In this document: one piece after another, positions 32,747-43,528 of the stretch
Layout: each line of letters starts with the position of its first letter
Position numbering within the stretch: the first letter of the stretch is position 1
Assembly (NCBI GenBank): GCA_037176885.1
Contig: JAWWNJ010000063.1
Span: 1,178,001 to 1,242,000 of the forward strand
Source of the DNA: Favolaschia claudopus
Taxonomy: Eukaryota > Basidiomycota > Agaricomycetes > Agaricales > Mycenaceae
Direction: 5' to 3'
DNA length: 64,000 bases
The notes under the pieces: model-generated
The model's database searches: none
What the model was told of the DNA's origin: nothing
What the model saw: the letters and a program-made list of their open reading frames with translations, nothing else
Position numbers and translations under genes: made by a program

Positions 32747-33732
32747 ATGCTGTCACGCAATTGCTTGTCTGCGGACCTGGAAGTCAACAACGGCCCCCCT
32801 GCCTCCGCCCACCGTCCGTCGCCGAGCATGTCGGGTCACCCCGAGGACCAGATCATCACAGACGGTCAAGTCCAGCATTCTCAGCATCCACATCCTCATT
32901 CCCAACATCCCCAACACCAAATTCACCACATACAACAGCAGCAGCAGCAGCAGCAGCAACCTGTCGACACACCCACCCGCAAGCGTGCGTTTCAGACTTC
33001 CCAATCATCCTCGCTGCGGATTCAATAAGATTGCAGCGAAAGCTCCTTCAGTTCGTCGCGCATGTACTGCTTGCCATTCCGGAAAAACGCGGTGTAGCGA
33101 GACGCTGCCTTGCCAGGCAATTGCAACTATGAATTTCTCGAAAGCAAAAATTAATCGTGGTTCAGAACTGCCTCAAACGCGGTATAGCGAACACCTGCGC
33201 GTATCCGGAACCTGATTCGGACCCACAACAACAACAACAACACGATCATAACGCGCAGCCAGGCAAGTCCAATAATTTAACACGTTTTCCTTTCATGTAG
33301 CGAAAGGACAATCCGCTAATCTTCCCGGGTCTTAGGCGGATCGGCGTATGCGCCGCCGCCACCGCCCGTCTACGCCGCCGCTCCCCCTCCGGCTGTAGCA
33401 GTAGCCCCGCAAACACAACCGGGAATGACACTAAACCATCAACAATATTACGACTACAATGGTGCTTTGACCGGCGCGTCTTCGTCTACTTTCCGGCCGG
33501 CGAAGCGCCCGCGCACCCTCACGGAGGAGGAGACCGCCGCGATCACACGCAATTTTAGCCGCGGCGATTTCTTTGTGGGGAATAGCGCGCCGGTGCGTAT
33601 CGATCCGCGGTTGCCTGTGAGGCTGACGCTAGGTGAGGGGGATCATGTTCAGTGAGCTGCTTTCTTTTCGAAGGGAGAAATTTCGTCTGACCGACTGGGT
33701 TTCTAGTTTCAATGTCGGAAACTATGATGTAA
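32747..33732 (+). CDS. Zn(II)2Cys6 transcription factor, small
   Basis: Five exons: 32747-32984, 33052-33116, 33166-33262, 33336-33632 and 33707-33732, giving 240 aa. The N-terminus is rich in His and Gln (CAG run at 32937-32959). The binuclear zinc cluster RRACTACHSGKTRC, SETLPCQNC and LKRGIANTC is only formed if intron 2 (33117-33165) is removed with a GCAATT donor. Intron 3 (33263-33335) uses GCAAGT. The frame continues through Pro/Ala-rich sequence and ends LVSMSETMM. It is a DNA-binding regulator in the nucleus, but lacks the large fungal-specific middle domain, so it is short for its class. ATG 32828 is an alternative start. Confidence 0.8.
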
Positions 33733-35610
33733 GTCATGCTTCTCTTCGTTTTCTCTCACTGAGTGACTGACCCGTAGGGCCCACCATGACACTCTGAACG
33801 ATATCGAACGATTGCATTGTGTAGCAAGTCCTCCATACATACATACTCTAAGTACATGTCTTCTCGGCTGCACTGGTTTGCGCCTATGTATATCTTCTTG
33901 TAGTTTTAGCATGGTCTTTCGCTAGTGGTCGGAACCTCTGTCTATATTACCTGGCTTCATGCGTAGGTTAATGAATCCTGTATCGATGCTTGCCTCTTGT
34001 TCTATCCCTATCCTTAGTGCGAAATGTTGGTCTGTTGTGCACTGTCCTTCGTTCTTCTGACTTTGATTCGTTCCTCTGCGTCATGGGTTTGTATTTAGTT
34101 TTTCCCAGTCTCTTCCTACCTATAATCATTTCTACTCTAGAAGTCTTTGTCATACTCGCTTCTCGCTGAGAGTCATAATCAATTTCCTCGCCATCTCAAT
34201 TCTGATAATATCGAATCCAGAAACGTGTCAATTATCATCGCTACTTTGCCGGACTTGTGCACAGTGCAACACACGAATTTCTCTCTTTTTTGCCGTCTCA
34301 AGTTTTCTTTTGGGTTCACATCTGGTTGGAAGAGATTCTTGAGAAATCTATATCTTTGGTGGAGATGCCGAGGCTTGCTAATCGTTTGTGGTCGGTAGGG
34401 CTATTTGATCCCGAAAAGGAAGTGCTCGTCCTAGCATCCCAGAAAGGCAATTTTCAGGCCCCATTGACCGCCTACCCAAATTTCTTTGTGGAAGAGTCTG
34501 AAGCAGCAGTAGCACACAAACCAGGCTGTGTTCAATATTGAATACCGAGTCCCGTTCAGGAAATCGTTACACAGATATTCGACGAACATGTTTATTATTT
34601 TGTTAGTTCGGTCCTGCAGCAGCAATATTTTGAATTCTGCCATCGCTTAGTGTAGTACACCAGATGTCAATCGACGTCGACAAAGACGTAGCAAACAACA
34701 ATTTCAGCGAAAAGCTCCAGAGGAAGACGAGATGAATGCAGATCTGTTTCGAAGGGTTTGAAACTTACTCTACAGTTCTCCCGCGTCCTCCAGACTCCCG
34801 TTCGGTGCTGCAGGTGTTGAGTCACAGTTGAGAATGAGCCCACGGTTGATAGTTTTTGACCATGGTCAGTTAGTCCTTGGAACTCAGCTATTGCTTACCG
34901 CCAGAGGTCCAAGCAAGGGTTGAGCGCAACGTTGAGCAAGGTCCAAGCGGAAGACTAAATTTGATGGCGAGCACCGCCTCCGTACTGTCCTTGCCTTCTC
35001 ACCACTAGGGCGGACTCGGAAATGAAATTTGGGATTATATTCGGACTTTGCTTTTGTGTGGGACAGCCTCTAAAATTTGAATAGATCTGCATTCTGATCC
35101 TACTCTGGAATCGAGATAGCTTCCACCGTCAAGGGCACTGGGCAGGCAACAATGAGTTCACCTTGGAGGGGCTTCCCAAGCTCGCTAACCTTTGCCAGAG
35201 GAAAGGCGAAAGCCTGAGACGTGTGATTTTTCTGAAAGCTTTACTTAGAACAGTCCTGAGCAGTTCGAATCACATTTAATCTAATCTGGCTCACGATCGT
35301 CGCTGACAGTGCTCAGAGTGCTTGAGCGGCCCGTCGAACGAGACGGACGCGTGGATGAGCGTGGCCTTATCACGGTCACGGTGATGGGAATTGGGCGCTT
35401 GGGGACGCGTCACTCCGGCATCAAAAGCTATTTTTAAATTTTCACCTGTTCCTCTGCTGCTGCGCCGCCAGTGAGACGATCGATTGCGCGGCTGGTGTCC
35501 CATCTTACTTGCAGCACATTCATAGCGGGGGCGCCGAGACGCGCAATGACACCAGGAATAAGAAATCAAGTTCAAGCTCACTCCTGCCGCTGGAACGCGT
35601 ACAGGAGACG
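33733..35610. other. intergenic, no gene seen
   Basis: About 1.9 kb before FMO2. It holds a minus-strand copy of the short dispersed repeat near 34424-34462 (core GCTAGGACGAG). Short frames only, without domain signals. Confidence 0.45.
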
Positions 35611-35619
35611 TATAAAAGG
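35611..35619 (+). promoter_or_regulatory. TATA box of FMO2
   Basis: TATAAAAGG followed by AGAGG, 95 bp before the start, the same sequence and spacing as in FMO1. Confidence 0.6.
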
Positions 35620-35705
35620 AGAGGCTAGCTCGAAGAAATACAGCGCGATCCCAAGTCTGAATCAGAACACCAAATACTTCTCCTCTAGACATTTACTCCT
35701 CTCCC

Positions 35706-37048
35706 ATGTCTTCGCCACGTTCAGTTGCTATTGTCGGAGGTGGACTCGGTGGTATGAGTTGCGTTCCATCGTCTAATCTTTTACTCATGTTGTTTTCTAG
35801 GTCTCGCCTGCGCGCGCATTCTGCAGATGCGCAACATACCCGTAGTTGTATATGAGCGCGAAGCGAGCATGTCCGCTCGTCAACAAGGCGGCTCGCTGGA
35901 CATGCATCCTGATACTGGTTTCACGGTCTTAGAGATGGCTCAGCTCGTAGATGAATTCAAGAAAGTGGCTCGTTATGAAGACCAGGGTTTCAAATTAGCC
36001 AGTATCAATGGTACTGTTCACTATGACTCAGAGGCGGGGGATCAATGGGGCCAAGATGACGGAGACCGCCCCGAGGTGGACAGAATCCAGCTTCGCCAAA
36101 TTTTCTTGGACTCATTGAGCCCGAATACGGTGAAGTAAGTGCAATTTCTTGTCTCGACAAGTGTATCGCTCAAATTTTCATAGATGGGGCCAGGGTGTAT
36201 CCAAGGTCGTCGAGAAAGACAATAAAGTTACCATCCACTTCATCGACCCCGCTCTCGAGCCTGCCGTCCACGATTTTGTCGTCGGCGCAGACGGAGCCTG
36301 GTCTCGCGTCAGGCCCGTCATCTCCCCCGCTGTGCCAGAATACTCTGGTATGATCTATATCGATATCTTCATCAAGGACGTGCAGAAAAAATACCCCCAT
36401 CTCGCCAATTACCTGAAATCGGGAATGGCTCTCGTGCTTGGCGACAACAAGGGCCTCATCGGCCAGCGCAATGCAAACGATGTCGTTCGTGTCTATGCCG
36501 CCTTTCGCAAACCTGCATCTTGGCCGGAGGAAGTCGGGCTCAAAACTCTTGTCGACGCAGGGCGCTGGGATGAGGCCAATCAGCTCCTTTTGAAGCAATA
36601 CGAAGGATGGAACACTGTGGCCACCGGCTACCTTCAAGTCCCACCCTTCTCGATGGACGTCCGACCACTGTATGCATTGAGGCATCATTCTTGGGAGACA
36701 AATGCCCACATGACTCTGGTGGGAGACGCACATATGGTCGCCCCACCGAATGGGGTCGGCGCAAACTACGCTATGTTGTGCGTATCTTTCGCGATGCTCA
36801 TGCTGGTAATCTTTTGACAAATATTTTCTAGAGATGGAGCGGAACTAGGGGTTGTAATTGCGGAAAATGTTTCGGCGAATGAAGAGGATTGGTTCAAAGC
36901 TATCAAGGCGCAGGAGAATAAGATCCAGCAGCGCGCCTGGGCTTCACAACAGGAGGACTTGTCCTTCGGCGCCATGATCTCCGAGGGCGATTCCGCTGCT
37001 CGCGTGGCGGAGACCTTCAAGCAGGCGATGGCGGCAGCGCAGCATTGA
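35706..37048 (+). CDS. FMO2: TetX-like FAD-dependent monooxygenase, duplicate of FMO1
   Basis: Four exons: 35706-35751, 35801-36134, 36184-36777 and 36832-37048, giving 396 aa. Exons 1, 3 and 4 have exactly the same lengths as in FMO1 (46, 594 and 217 nt). IVGGGLGG (residues 9-16) is the GxGxxG motif. RQQGGSLDMHPDTG, VDRIQLRQIFLD and LVGDAHMVAPPNGVGAN follow. Identity to FMO1 over exon 2 is around 80% by eye, clearly lower than between the two SDRs. The His after GDA is shifted by one compared with FMO1 (GDAHM against GDACH), which may be neutral. It is convergent with MBL4. Expected to hydroxylate a small molecule; the substrate is unknown. Confidence 0.88.
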
Positions 37049-37191
37049 ATTCTCTTGCAACTGGCGGCTTTGTTGTTGAAAAGGGTCAAATTAGAGTAAT
37101 CAATAGACAGATAGACAGAACAAGGACATTTCATCAATTCTCTGATACTCTATGATTTCCGAAATTTCGAGCACATAAGGACAAAAACAAA

Positions 37192-38603
37192 CTATCGCCT
37201 GGGTATAATGAGGCACCAAGTCAGCAGTATCAAACGTTAAGGCCACAAGAAACGTACACTGGCGTGAAGACGGATGCAGGATTGGCCTTCTCTACAAAGT
37301 TCCAAACTGTCTGCTTCTTCAAGCCAATCTTCTTCCAATCATTTAAATACTTGGGGAAATACGGGAGCACGTCCCTCAAGCTGATATCATGCGCGATAAC
37401 CACAAAAATAGCCGGGTCCGCATCGAACGCCGACAGCTTATCCAACGATATCTGTGCAGTCACTGGTTCCTCATAAAACGAGTCCGGCGTATCGGAAATT
37501 GCGAACAGCTGCTGTGACCTAGAAAGCATGTCGAATGCGCCATCACGCGATTTGGGGGACCAGAAGTAGTCTGTTGAGATGGACGTCTTGGCCTCCTCCA
37601 AGAGATGAGCGGGACAAGGGAAGTTCTTCTGGAATGCGGGTCGCGGGCGGGCTTCGCCGACGTGATGGAAAGTGTCCCCACCGAGGACGATGAACGAAGT
37701 TGGGGTAACGCGAGCAAGAGCGGTGATATGTCCGGCTAAATGCTGCGAGAAAGGGCCTTGTCAGGACGACCCCTGCCTGAAGTAACAAACGCTTACGCCA
37801 GGGGTGTTCAACAGATAGAAACTTCCATCTCCGAAATAGTCAATGGCTTTCAAGCCACTCAAGGTGAGGTTTGCGGTCGCAAAATCGATCTTGGTGACGG
37901 TCCGGTTCCTACATTTGAACCAATGCATTATTACAAAACCCGCAAGTATATCCGGCCAGCTTACGCGAAATCACTAGTTTGTAACGGCGCGTTGGGAAAT
38001 TCAGGATATGTCTCGGTGTTTGTCTCCGAGCCAATTATGAGTTGGGTAGTGTTCGGGAATTTGGACATGTCGCCCTTGGAAAAATCTCGACCGATGAACA
38101 CAACAAAATAGAGAACGTGCGCACGATATGATCAAAGTGCGCATGGCTACAACAATATGAGATCGATGCCGAATATGCAACATCAAAAAGCCGTACCTCC
38201 AAATGACCGAATCAATACTGTCCAGCGGAATTCCTCCAGTTTGAAGTAAATCAGTTATGTCGCCGGACATCTCGAATTGGGCAATCCCCGACGTGAAAAG
38301 GCCCCGTACGCTCGGGGCCAAGTTCAAAGGGTCCTTTCGAATTCCAAGATCAAACATAAGACGTTTTCGGGATTTTGTATGTTCCACAAGGAAGGCGAAC
38401 ATTGGAAATATAGCATTTTCGTGTCCGGAGACTACTGGATGTATGAAAGCATGGGATTGATTCACAAGGGCCGCGTTCCCGACATTGAAGGCGCGTATGT
38501 CGACGGTCGAGGAAGAATGGGGGATACCGAAGTCGAGCCAGGCTGCAGTAACACCAGTTCCACTCGCTAGGAGAATAGCGGAAAGACAAAAGGCAGAGCG
38601 CAT
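37192..38603 (-). CDS. MBL4: secreted metallo-beta-lactamase-fold hydrolase
   Basis: ATG 38603, exon 1 38603-38197, then a 22-nt microexon 38146-38125 coding SHAHFDHI, an exon starting GDMSKFPNTT, one starting ANRTVTKIDF and ending LLNTPG, and the last long exon from HLAGHITALA. A signal peptide (MRSAFCLSAILLASGTG) is visible. TPGH, GGDTFHH and IAHDIS complete the metal site. After FTP the frame either runs to a stop at 37230 or is spliced (donor 37257, acceptor 37199) to give VR and a stop at 37192; the second fits an intron position shared with the paralogues. The protein is closest to MBL1. TATATAAA at 38649-38642 lies about 45 bp before the start. It is convergent with FMO2. Confidence 0.88.
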
Positions 38604-39316
38604 GTCGGAAACAATGAGGCATGATGGGTCGACAGCTAGGGTTTATATACAAGAAACGGTAGCGGCTCAATCAAGTTGGTCATTGAGTAAATGGGCTGCT
38701 CAAAAACTGCTTGCTAAAGCTCACTATGCGGATGCCGACCGAGATCAGATTTTCTGTCAATGGGCCGTGTATGTATAATAGATTGACTTACAAAGGTTGG
38801 GTTTTAGGAAAACGTTAGGAACTTTGAGTTGTCAAGCGCATGATGGTAGCAGTTTTCCGACATCCGATGCCCGGCAGCCCGACGTATTACTACCCTCCGC
38901 ATGCTGAGCCCGCTACGGAATCGGGGAATTCTGGGGCGCTTAGGCATATGGCGCACGCTTGGTTGAGTTGTGGCGAGTTCAAGCATCAGTTAATAGGAGT
39001 GAGCTTATCGCTAGCTGCATGAGTTCAGTTTTTCGAAAGAAGCATGCGGGACCGCTTACAACTACAGAGAAAAAGACAGTATTCGTCTTGTTGATTAAGC
39101 TCCACGCGGTCTTCTCTCTTCTTCTCTTTCTTTTCAGGCTTTGCCTTCAAATCGTTCAGAATCCGATCGCAGCTCGCAGCCCGAAAAAGGTATCGTTTAT
39201 TGCGTGAGTATATGGATTAGTCTACAGTGTGTGCGTCAGTGCGGTTATGTTACATTTTGTGTCGTGTTTATTGTCCAAGTCGAATTCAGTCCAAGTCGAA
39301 TCCAATCCAACGGATC
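38604..39316. other. intergenic, no gene seen
   Basis: Besides the MBL4 TATA box (TATATAAA on the minus strand, 38642-38649) nothing was recognised. Confidence 0.4.
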
Positions 39317-41534
39317 CTACGAGTCGGAGTCGGAATTCGCAGTGGCGGACGCCGACGCCGACGCGGCTGCCTGCTGCTGCGCCTGTTGCTGCTTCCTCAA
39401 CCGTGCCGCCCGCTCGGTCTCAACCCACGCCTTCGCCTCCGTAACAGCATGGTGAGGCCGAATCTTGTGTGTCATGAGGTAGCCCTGCAGCGCAGCCATA
39501 GACAGCTCCCGCTCAGGGATGGCTTCCGCGAAGCGTTCCGCGAGCTTCGCCACCTGTTTCCGCCGCAACTTGGGTGCTTGTTGTCGGTGAGATGTACCAA
39601 AGAACACAGGCTTGTCCGCAGCGGGGGCCACAGGCTCGGGTTCGGACGGAGTGGAGTCGGCGTCGTCATCGGCATTAGAGTTGTATCCAGAGTCCGAATC
39701 CTTGTCCTTCTCGTCCTTCTCATTCTTCTCACCTTCTTCGTCTTTTTTTGCACTGGTTTCGTCGGATGGCAGATAGAATGAGTAGAAGAGCTTCCGAGCT
39801 TGGTATCTGCTAGCCAGCTTGAACTCGATGTGAAGATCGAGGCGGCCAGGTCGGATAAGTGCCTCGCTGTGGGCAAGGAAATCAGTTGATGTTCGCTTTC
39901 GAAGGAGATGGACTGACTCAAGTGCGCTGTATTTATTCGTTGTTGCATACAAGATACGGCCTTCCTGAGCACCGACACCGTCGAGAGCGTTGAGCAGACC
40001 GCTCAAGCTCAATCTGCTCGTCGAAGGTGGAGGAGTTACTCCAGGCGGGGGCGGCTTGCCATCATCATCCGCCACGGTGCTCTGAACGGCATCCCGATTT
40101 AGACTTTGTGTGAAAGCCGCGTCGATGTCCTCCATGAGGGCGACACATTTTTCTGGTTAGGCTGAGTCGACGAAATAGATGATCTGAATTGAGAGACGTA
40201 CCAGGGAGATTGGAGATGAGTTCGCTGAGCGAGGAGTCATCGAGACCAGCGCGGGATAGAGAGATGATATATACATCCAAGCCAAGCTCGCCAGCAATAC
40301 TGGAGATAATGGAAGTCTTGCCAGAACCAGGGGCGCCGTACTGAGAATTAGGTCAGTTTAGGTAAAGCTACGATGCAATGAATCTCACGAGTAGATATCC
40401 TCTGCGGAAAGGAATACCACGAGCTGCATACCACGTTTTGCTTTCCAAGAAATCACGAGCGTCGTCCACAAGAAGCTCAGAAATCCCTGGATCAAGGATG
40501 ATAGAGTTCTGCCAGCACCAAGATGAGGAGTAGGTAAGGAAGAGCATTGAACACTTACTATGTTACGTTTGGGCCGCGAAGCGACATGACGCCAGTTGTT
40601 GTTTATATCGGAGACATATATTGAGATTGAAGACTCCTCGGCAGCCATGTAGTCTTTCTTCGCTTCGAGAAGCAACTCGTTGAGGACCCGATGACTCCGT
40701 GTCAATATACTGTTGAGATCTCAATCCTTGTACTACGACGCGATAGGAAGTGCGAGAACATACCTGATTTGCAAAGTCTCCTCCTTTTGGCCATAATACC
40801 CAGTCTGCGCCTGGACACGCGTAATCAACATGTACCGGTGGTGGTACCACATGGAGTATGTTAATGAAGCAGAGGGGAGGTATGCGAGTTTTCGGCTAGA
40901 AAGCATCGACAAGTTATTGTCGTCCTCTTCACCCGCAACCATTATCGCGCTGGTGTTGAGACCGAATGAACGCGTAGAGATTTGAACCTCCCGCGCCTGA
41001 GTCCATGCGGGTTGTTTTGACAGCCAAACCATCATCCAATCTGTCGAATGTCAGTAAAAAAAAAGCAGACAACATCGAAAAAAAAACACCAACCATAGCT
41101 GCTATCATTCTCATCGAAATGGGCGGTGATCCAGAAAGAGTTGATGGCTTTGTAGTATAGTGAAAAGGCCAGTCTAGGTTTAGTTAAAGACAGCGCGTGT
41201 TTTTCATGATCGATCACTAATACCTTCGCAGAGTCTCGAGAACGCCTCCAAATACGATGAGCTTCAACCAATCGCGCAGAGCGCCAAGAGAGAACAGCAG
41301 CGCCACTAAAGACGAGAAGTCGGTGACAGAGCCAAAACCAGTAGAAGATGCGGTGGAGTTGTTGAAGCCAGCATCGGTGGAGTTGTTGCTCAGATTCCCC
41401 GCGACATTTCCACTGAGAGTGGAAAGCACTTGTTGTGCGAGATTGATGTAGGTCGCCAGTTTTGCGACAACGAATGGGTTCAATTGAAGAGAAGGAGGTG
41501 AAGGGGTCCAGCAAAATGAGTCCCTGAGCGTCAA
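39317..41534 (-). CDS. BCS1-like AAA ATPase, N-terminal exon unresolved
   Basis: A multi-exon minus-strand gene. In order: an N-terminal hydrophobic stretch ([19 protein letters not shown]), a BCS1-type domain ([40 protein letters not shown]), then the AAA module with GAPGSGKTS (Walker A), [10 protein letters not shown] (Walker B), [15 protein letters not shown] and LIRPGRLD (arginine finger). A Lys/Glu/Asp-rich insert and an Ala/Gln/Ser-rich tail follow to the TAG at 39317. Between SAL and DEALIRPGR a 54-nt intron (39924-39871 region) leaves the frame open if retained. BCS1 is the inner-membrane chaperone for the Rieske protein of complex III; agaricomycetes have many BCS1-like copies, so the exact role is open. 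No ATG was found in the first exon; a further 5' exon is likely. Confidence 0.82.
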
Positions 41535-41893
41535 TTCTGCCCAACACCTTTATACTTTTTTTCACGTTTCTGACAGGGTTACGGATCCGCCGATTTCGTA
41601 ACTTGAGTCAGCCACGAGAGCTGTAGTGACTCTGGAAGACTACGAAGAAGGAAATTTGAGCAGGCTGTGTGTTTTGAGGCGGTTCAGGGTGATTCTGCGC
41701 GCGTGCCACTCGGTCAATTGGGTGGGCGCAGACAAGCGCGAGGGGCCGTGTTGCGCTAAAATTTGGCCCATTTGGATGGAGTCTGATTGAGTGCGTGATG
41801 TCACGCGTCCTGTAACGCGCTAAACGACGTCACGCCGACAGCGCCGACTCGACGACGACGAAGGGACTTGGCTCCCGCCAGTAACGTTTCAGC
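41535..41893. other. divergent promoter region BCS1-like / dolichyl-diphosphatase
   Basis: About 360 bp, likely with the missing first BCS1-like exon and both promoters. Contains repeated CGACG near 41845-41865. No element assigned. Confidence 0.35.
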
Positions 41894-42843
41894 ATGGCCC
41901 ACAACCATGGACCACAAGCCTCCTTAGATCTCACCCACGTACTGTGTACCCGCCTCTTTTCTCTGCCTCCCCCGGTGAATGATTTCGTGCTCTAGATGAC
42001 GATTCGTCGTATTTCTCTTTGGCTCTTGCATTGCTCACCTTGAGTCCCATCCTTCTCATGGTAATTGCAGCCAACTTACTGAGAACCTTCGCTCATTTCA
42101 ATCTCTTCGCCTGGCAGCCTGCCTACGCCGTACTGGCCGTTCAAACCCGTGAATATTTAATCATAGTTATGTGGCTAGGACAATTTGCGGGCGAGGTCTT
42201 GAATCTAGTCTTGAAACACACCATCAAACAAGGTCGACCCTCATGTGCGCCATTTTCAAAACAGTTGATGCCAGGAAGTGCTCATAGTACGCGATCCAGA
42301 TAGCGCAGCCAATGGCTACGGATTCCCTTCCTCACACAGCCAATACATGGGCTACTTTGCTTCGTTTCTGATATTGCACCTCTGGTTCCGCCATAGATTC
42401 TCCTCGACGGGATCCCGATTGTTGGATCAGGCATTCCGTGCGGTCATCTATCTCGCGCTAATCTCGTGGGCACTGGTTGTCGCGTATTCGCGGTAAGTTC
42501 CCAGATAATTATACAACGGCGTCAACCTCATTCTGATTCTGCTGGTGCGCAACTTAGATATTACCTCCGATATCACAGCATAGCCCAGATATTATGGGGG
42601 CTGGGAATCGGCATAGCGCTCGGGACTTCCTGCTACGGAGTATGTGAGCTGATCCCCAGCCGCCGACCGAAATCTATATTTGGGGTCGCAAAAATGTTTG
42701 CTGTCGAAAATCCGGTTTCGACGTGGCTGCAAATACGCGATGGCTGGGGTGTATGGGCAGATGGAGGGCGGGAGGTGGAATGGCTGCGGTGGAGAGCGGA
42801 ATGGGATAAGCGGCACGCTGAATCTAGTAAGAAAGCAGCTTGA
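41894..42843 (+). CDS. CAX4: dolichyl-diphosphate phosphatase (CAX4/DOLPP1 type)
   Basis: Four exons: 41894-41945, 41996-42244, 42288-42492 and 42558-42843, giving 263 aa. It is a PAP2-type integral membrane phosphatase of the ER that recycles dolichyl pyrophosphate after N-glycosylation. The start reads LDLTHVLYDDSSYFSLAL, typical of the family. The PAP2 signature is complete: KHTIKQGRPS, then GYGFPSSHSQYMG, then SRYYLRYHSIAQ, with the last motif split by intron 3. At least four hydrophobic segments can be seen. The C-terminal 80 residues are soluble and Trp-rich. It is divergent from the BCS1-like gene. Confidence 0.9.
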
Positions 42844-43528
42844 AACAAAGCGATATGCTTCAGATAATCACTGTACACACGGAAGAGAAATAATTCTCGT
42901 TCAAAATACTCCCTCGTCCATCTTGAACATCTCGGCTTCGCTGGGGAACATGACGATCAAACGAATCAACTCCACAATCCTCCGATGCCAGTGCTTCCTC
43001 CCATTTATGCAGGAGCAATGAAAGGTTCAGTAACTGCCTTGATTCACTTCAAGAAAGTCTAGCAGTCCACTGTCAATGCCAGCATCGGCTTGGAACTCGC
43101 AACCACCTCAGGCGGATCGTTTTGAAGGGCACGTGCGAAGTCTGCTCCATCCGATTATACTATATGAACAACAGGCAGATTGAATTCTATGCTGAGAAAA
43201 GAGACGGGAATAAACAAATAATAAAAGTGCCCAGACTGAGCTTACTTACACTCTGAGGGCATGCTTAACAACATGTATTAGCAAACGGAAGCCACGAGCG
43301 ACAAAAATTTTGAAAATCGAGGCCTGATAGTTTGAGATGTATATCACAATACTGTAAAATTACCCTTTTGGGACGCTAGGATGAGTATGCCCAAATTAAG
43401 CGCAACTCCCTTGCATGCGTTCCTCACCGGGTCTTCGGTACTTGGATGCTCGTATCAGCCAGATTTGAGCTTGGGAAAAATCATTTGTCATATGTAAGGG
43501 TAAACATACATGAACATTTCAAGGAGGA
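42844..43528. other. intergenic with one short dispersed repeat
   Basis: Contains a plus copy of the short repeat at about 43358-43404 (ACCCTTTTGGGACGCTAGGA then TGAGTATGCCC). No gene seen. Confidence 0.45.

Noticed and set aside
32937..32959. CAG repeat as an expansion locus
   Set aside because: A short run in a Gln-rich regulator; common in fungal transcription factors.
36170..36820. 216-residue minus frame opposite FMO2 (and a plus-strand equivalent opposite FMO1 at 1215-1970)
   Set aside because: Both are antisense shadows of the same FMO exon, seen in both copies only because the exon is conserved.
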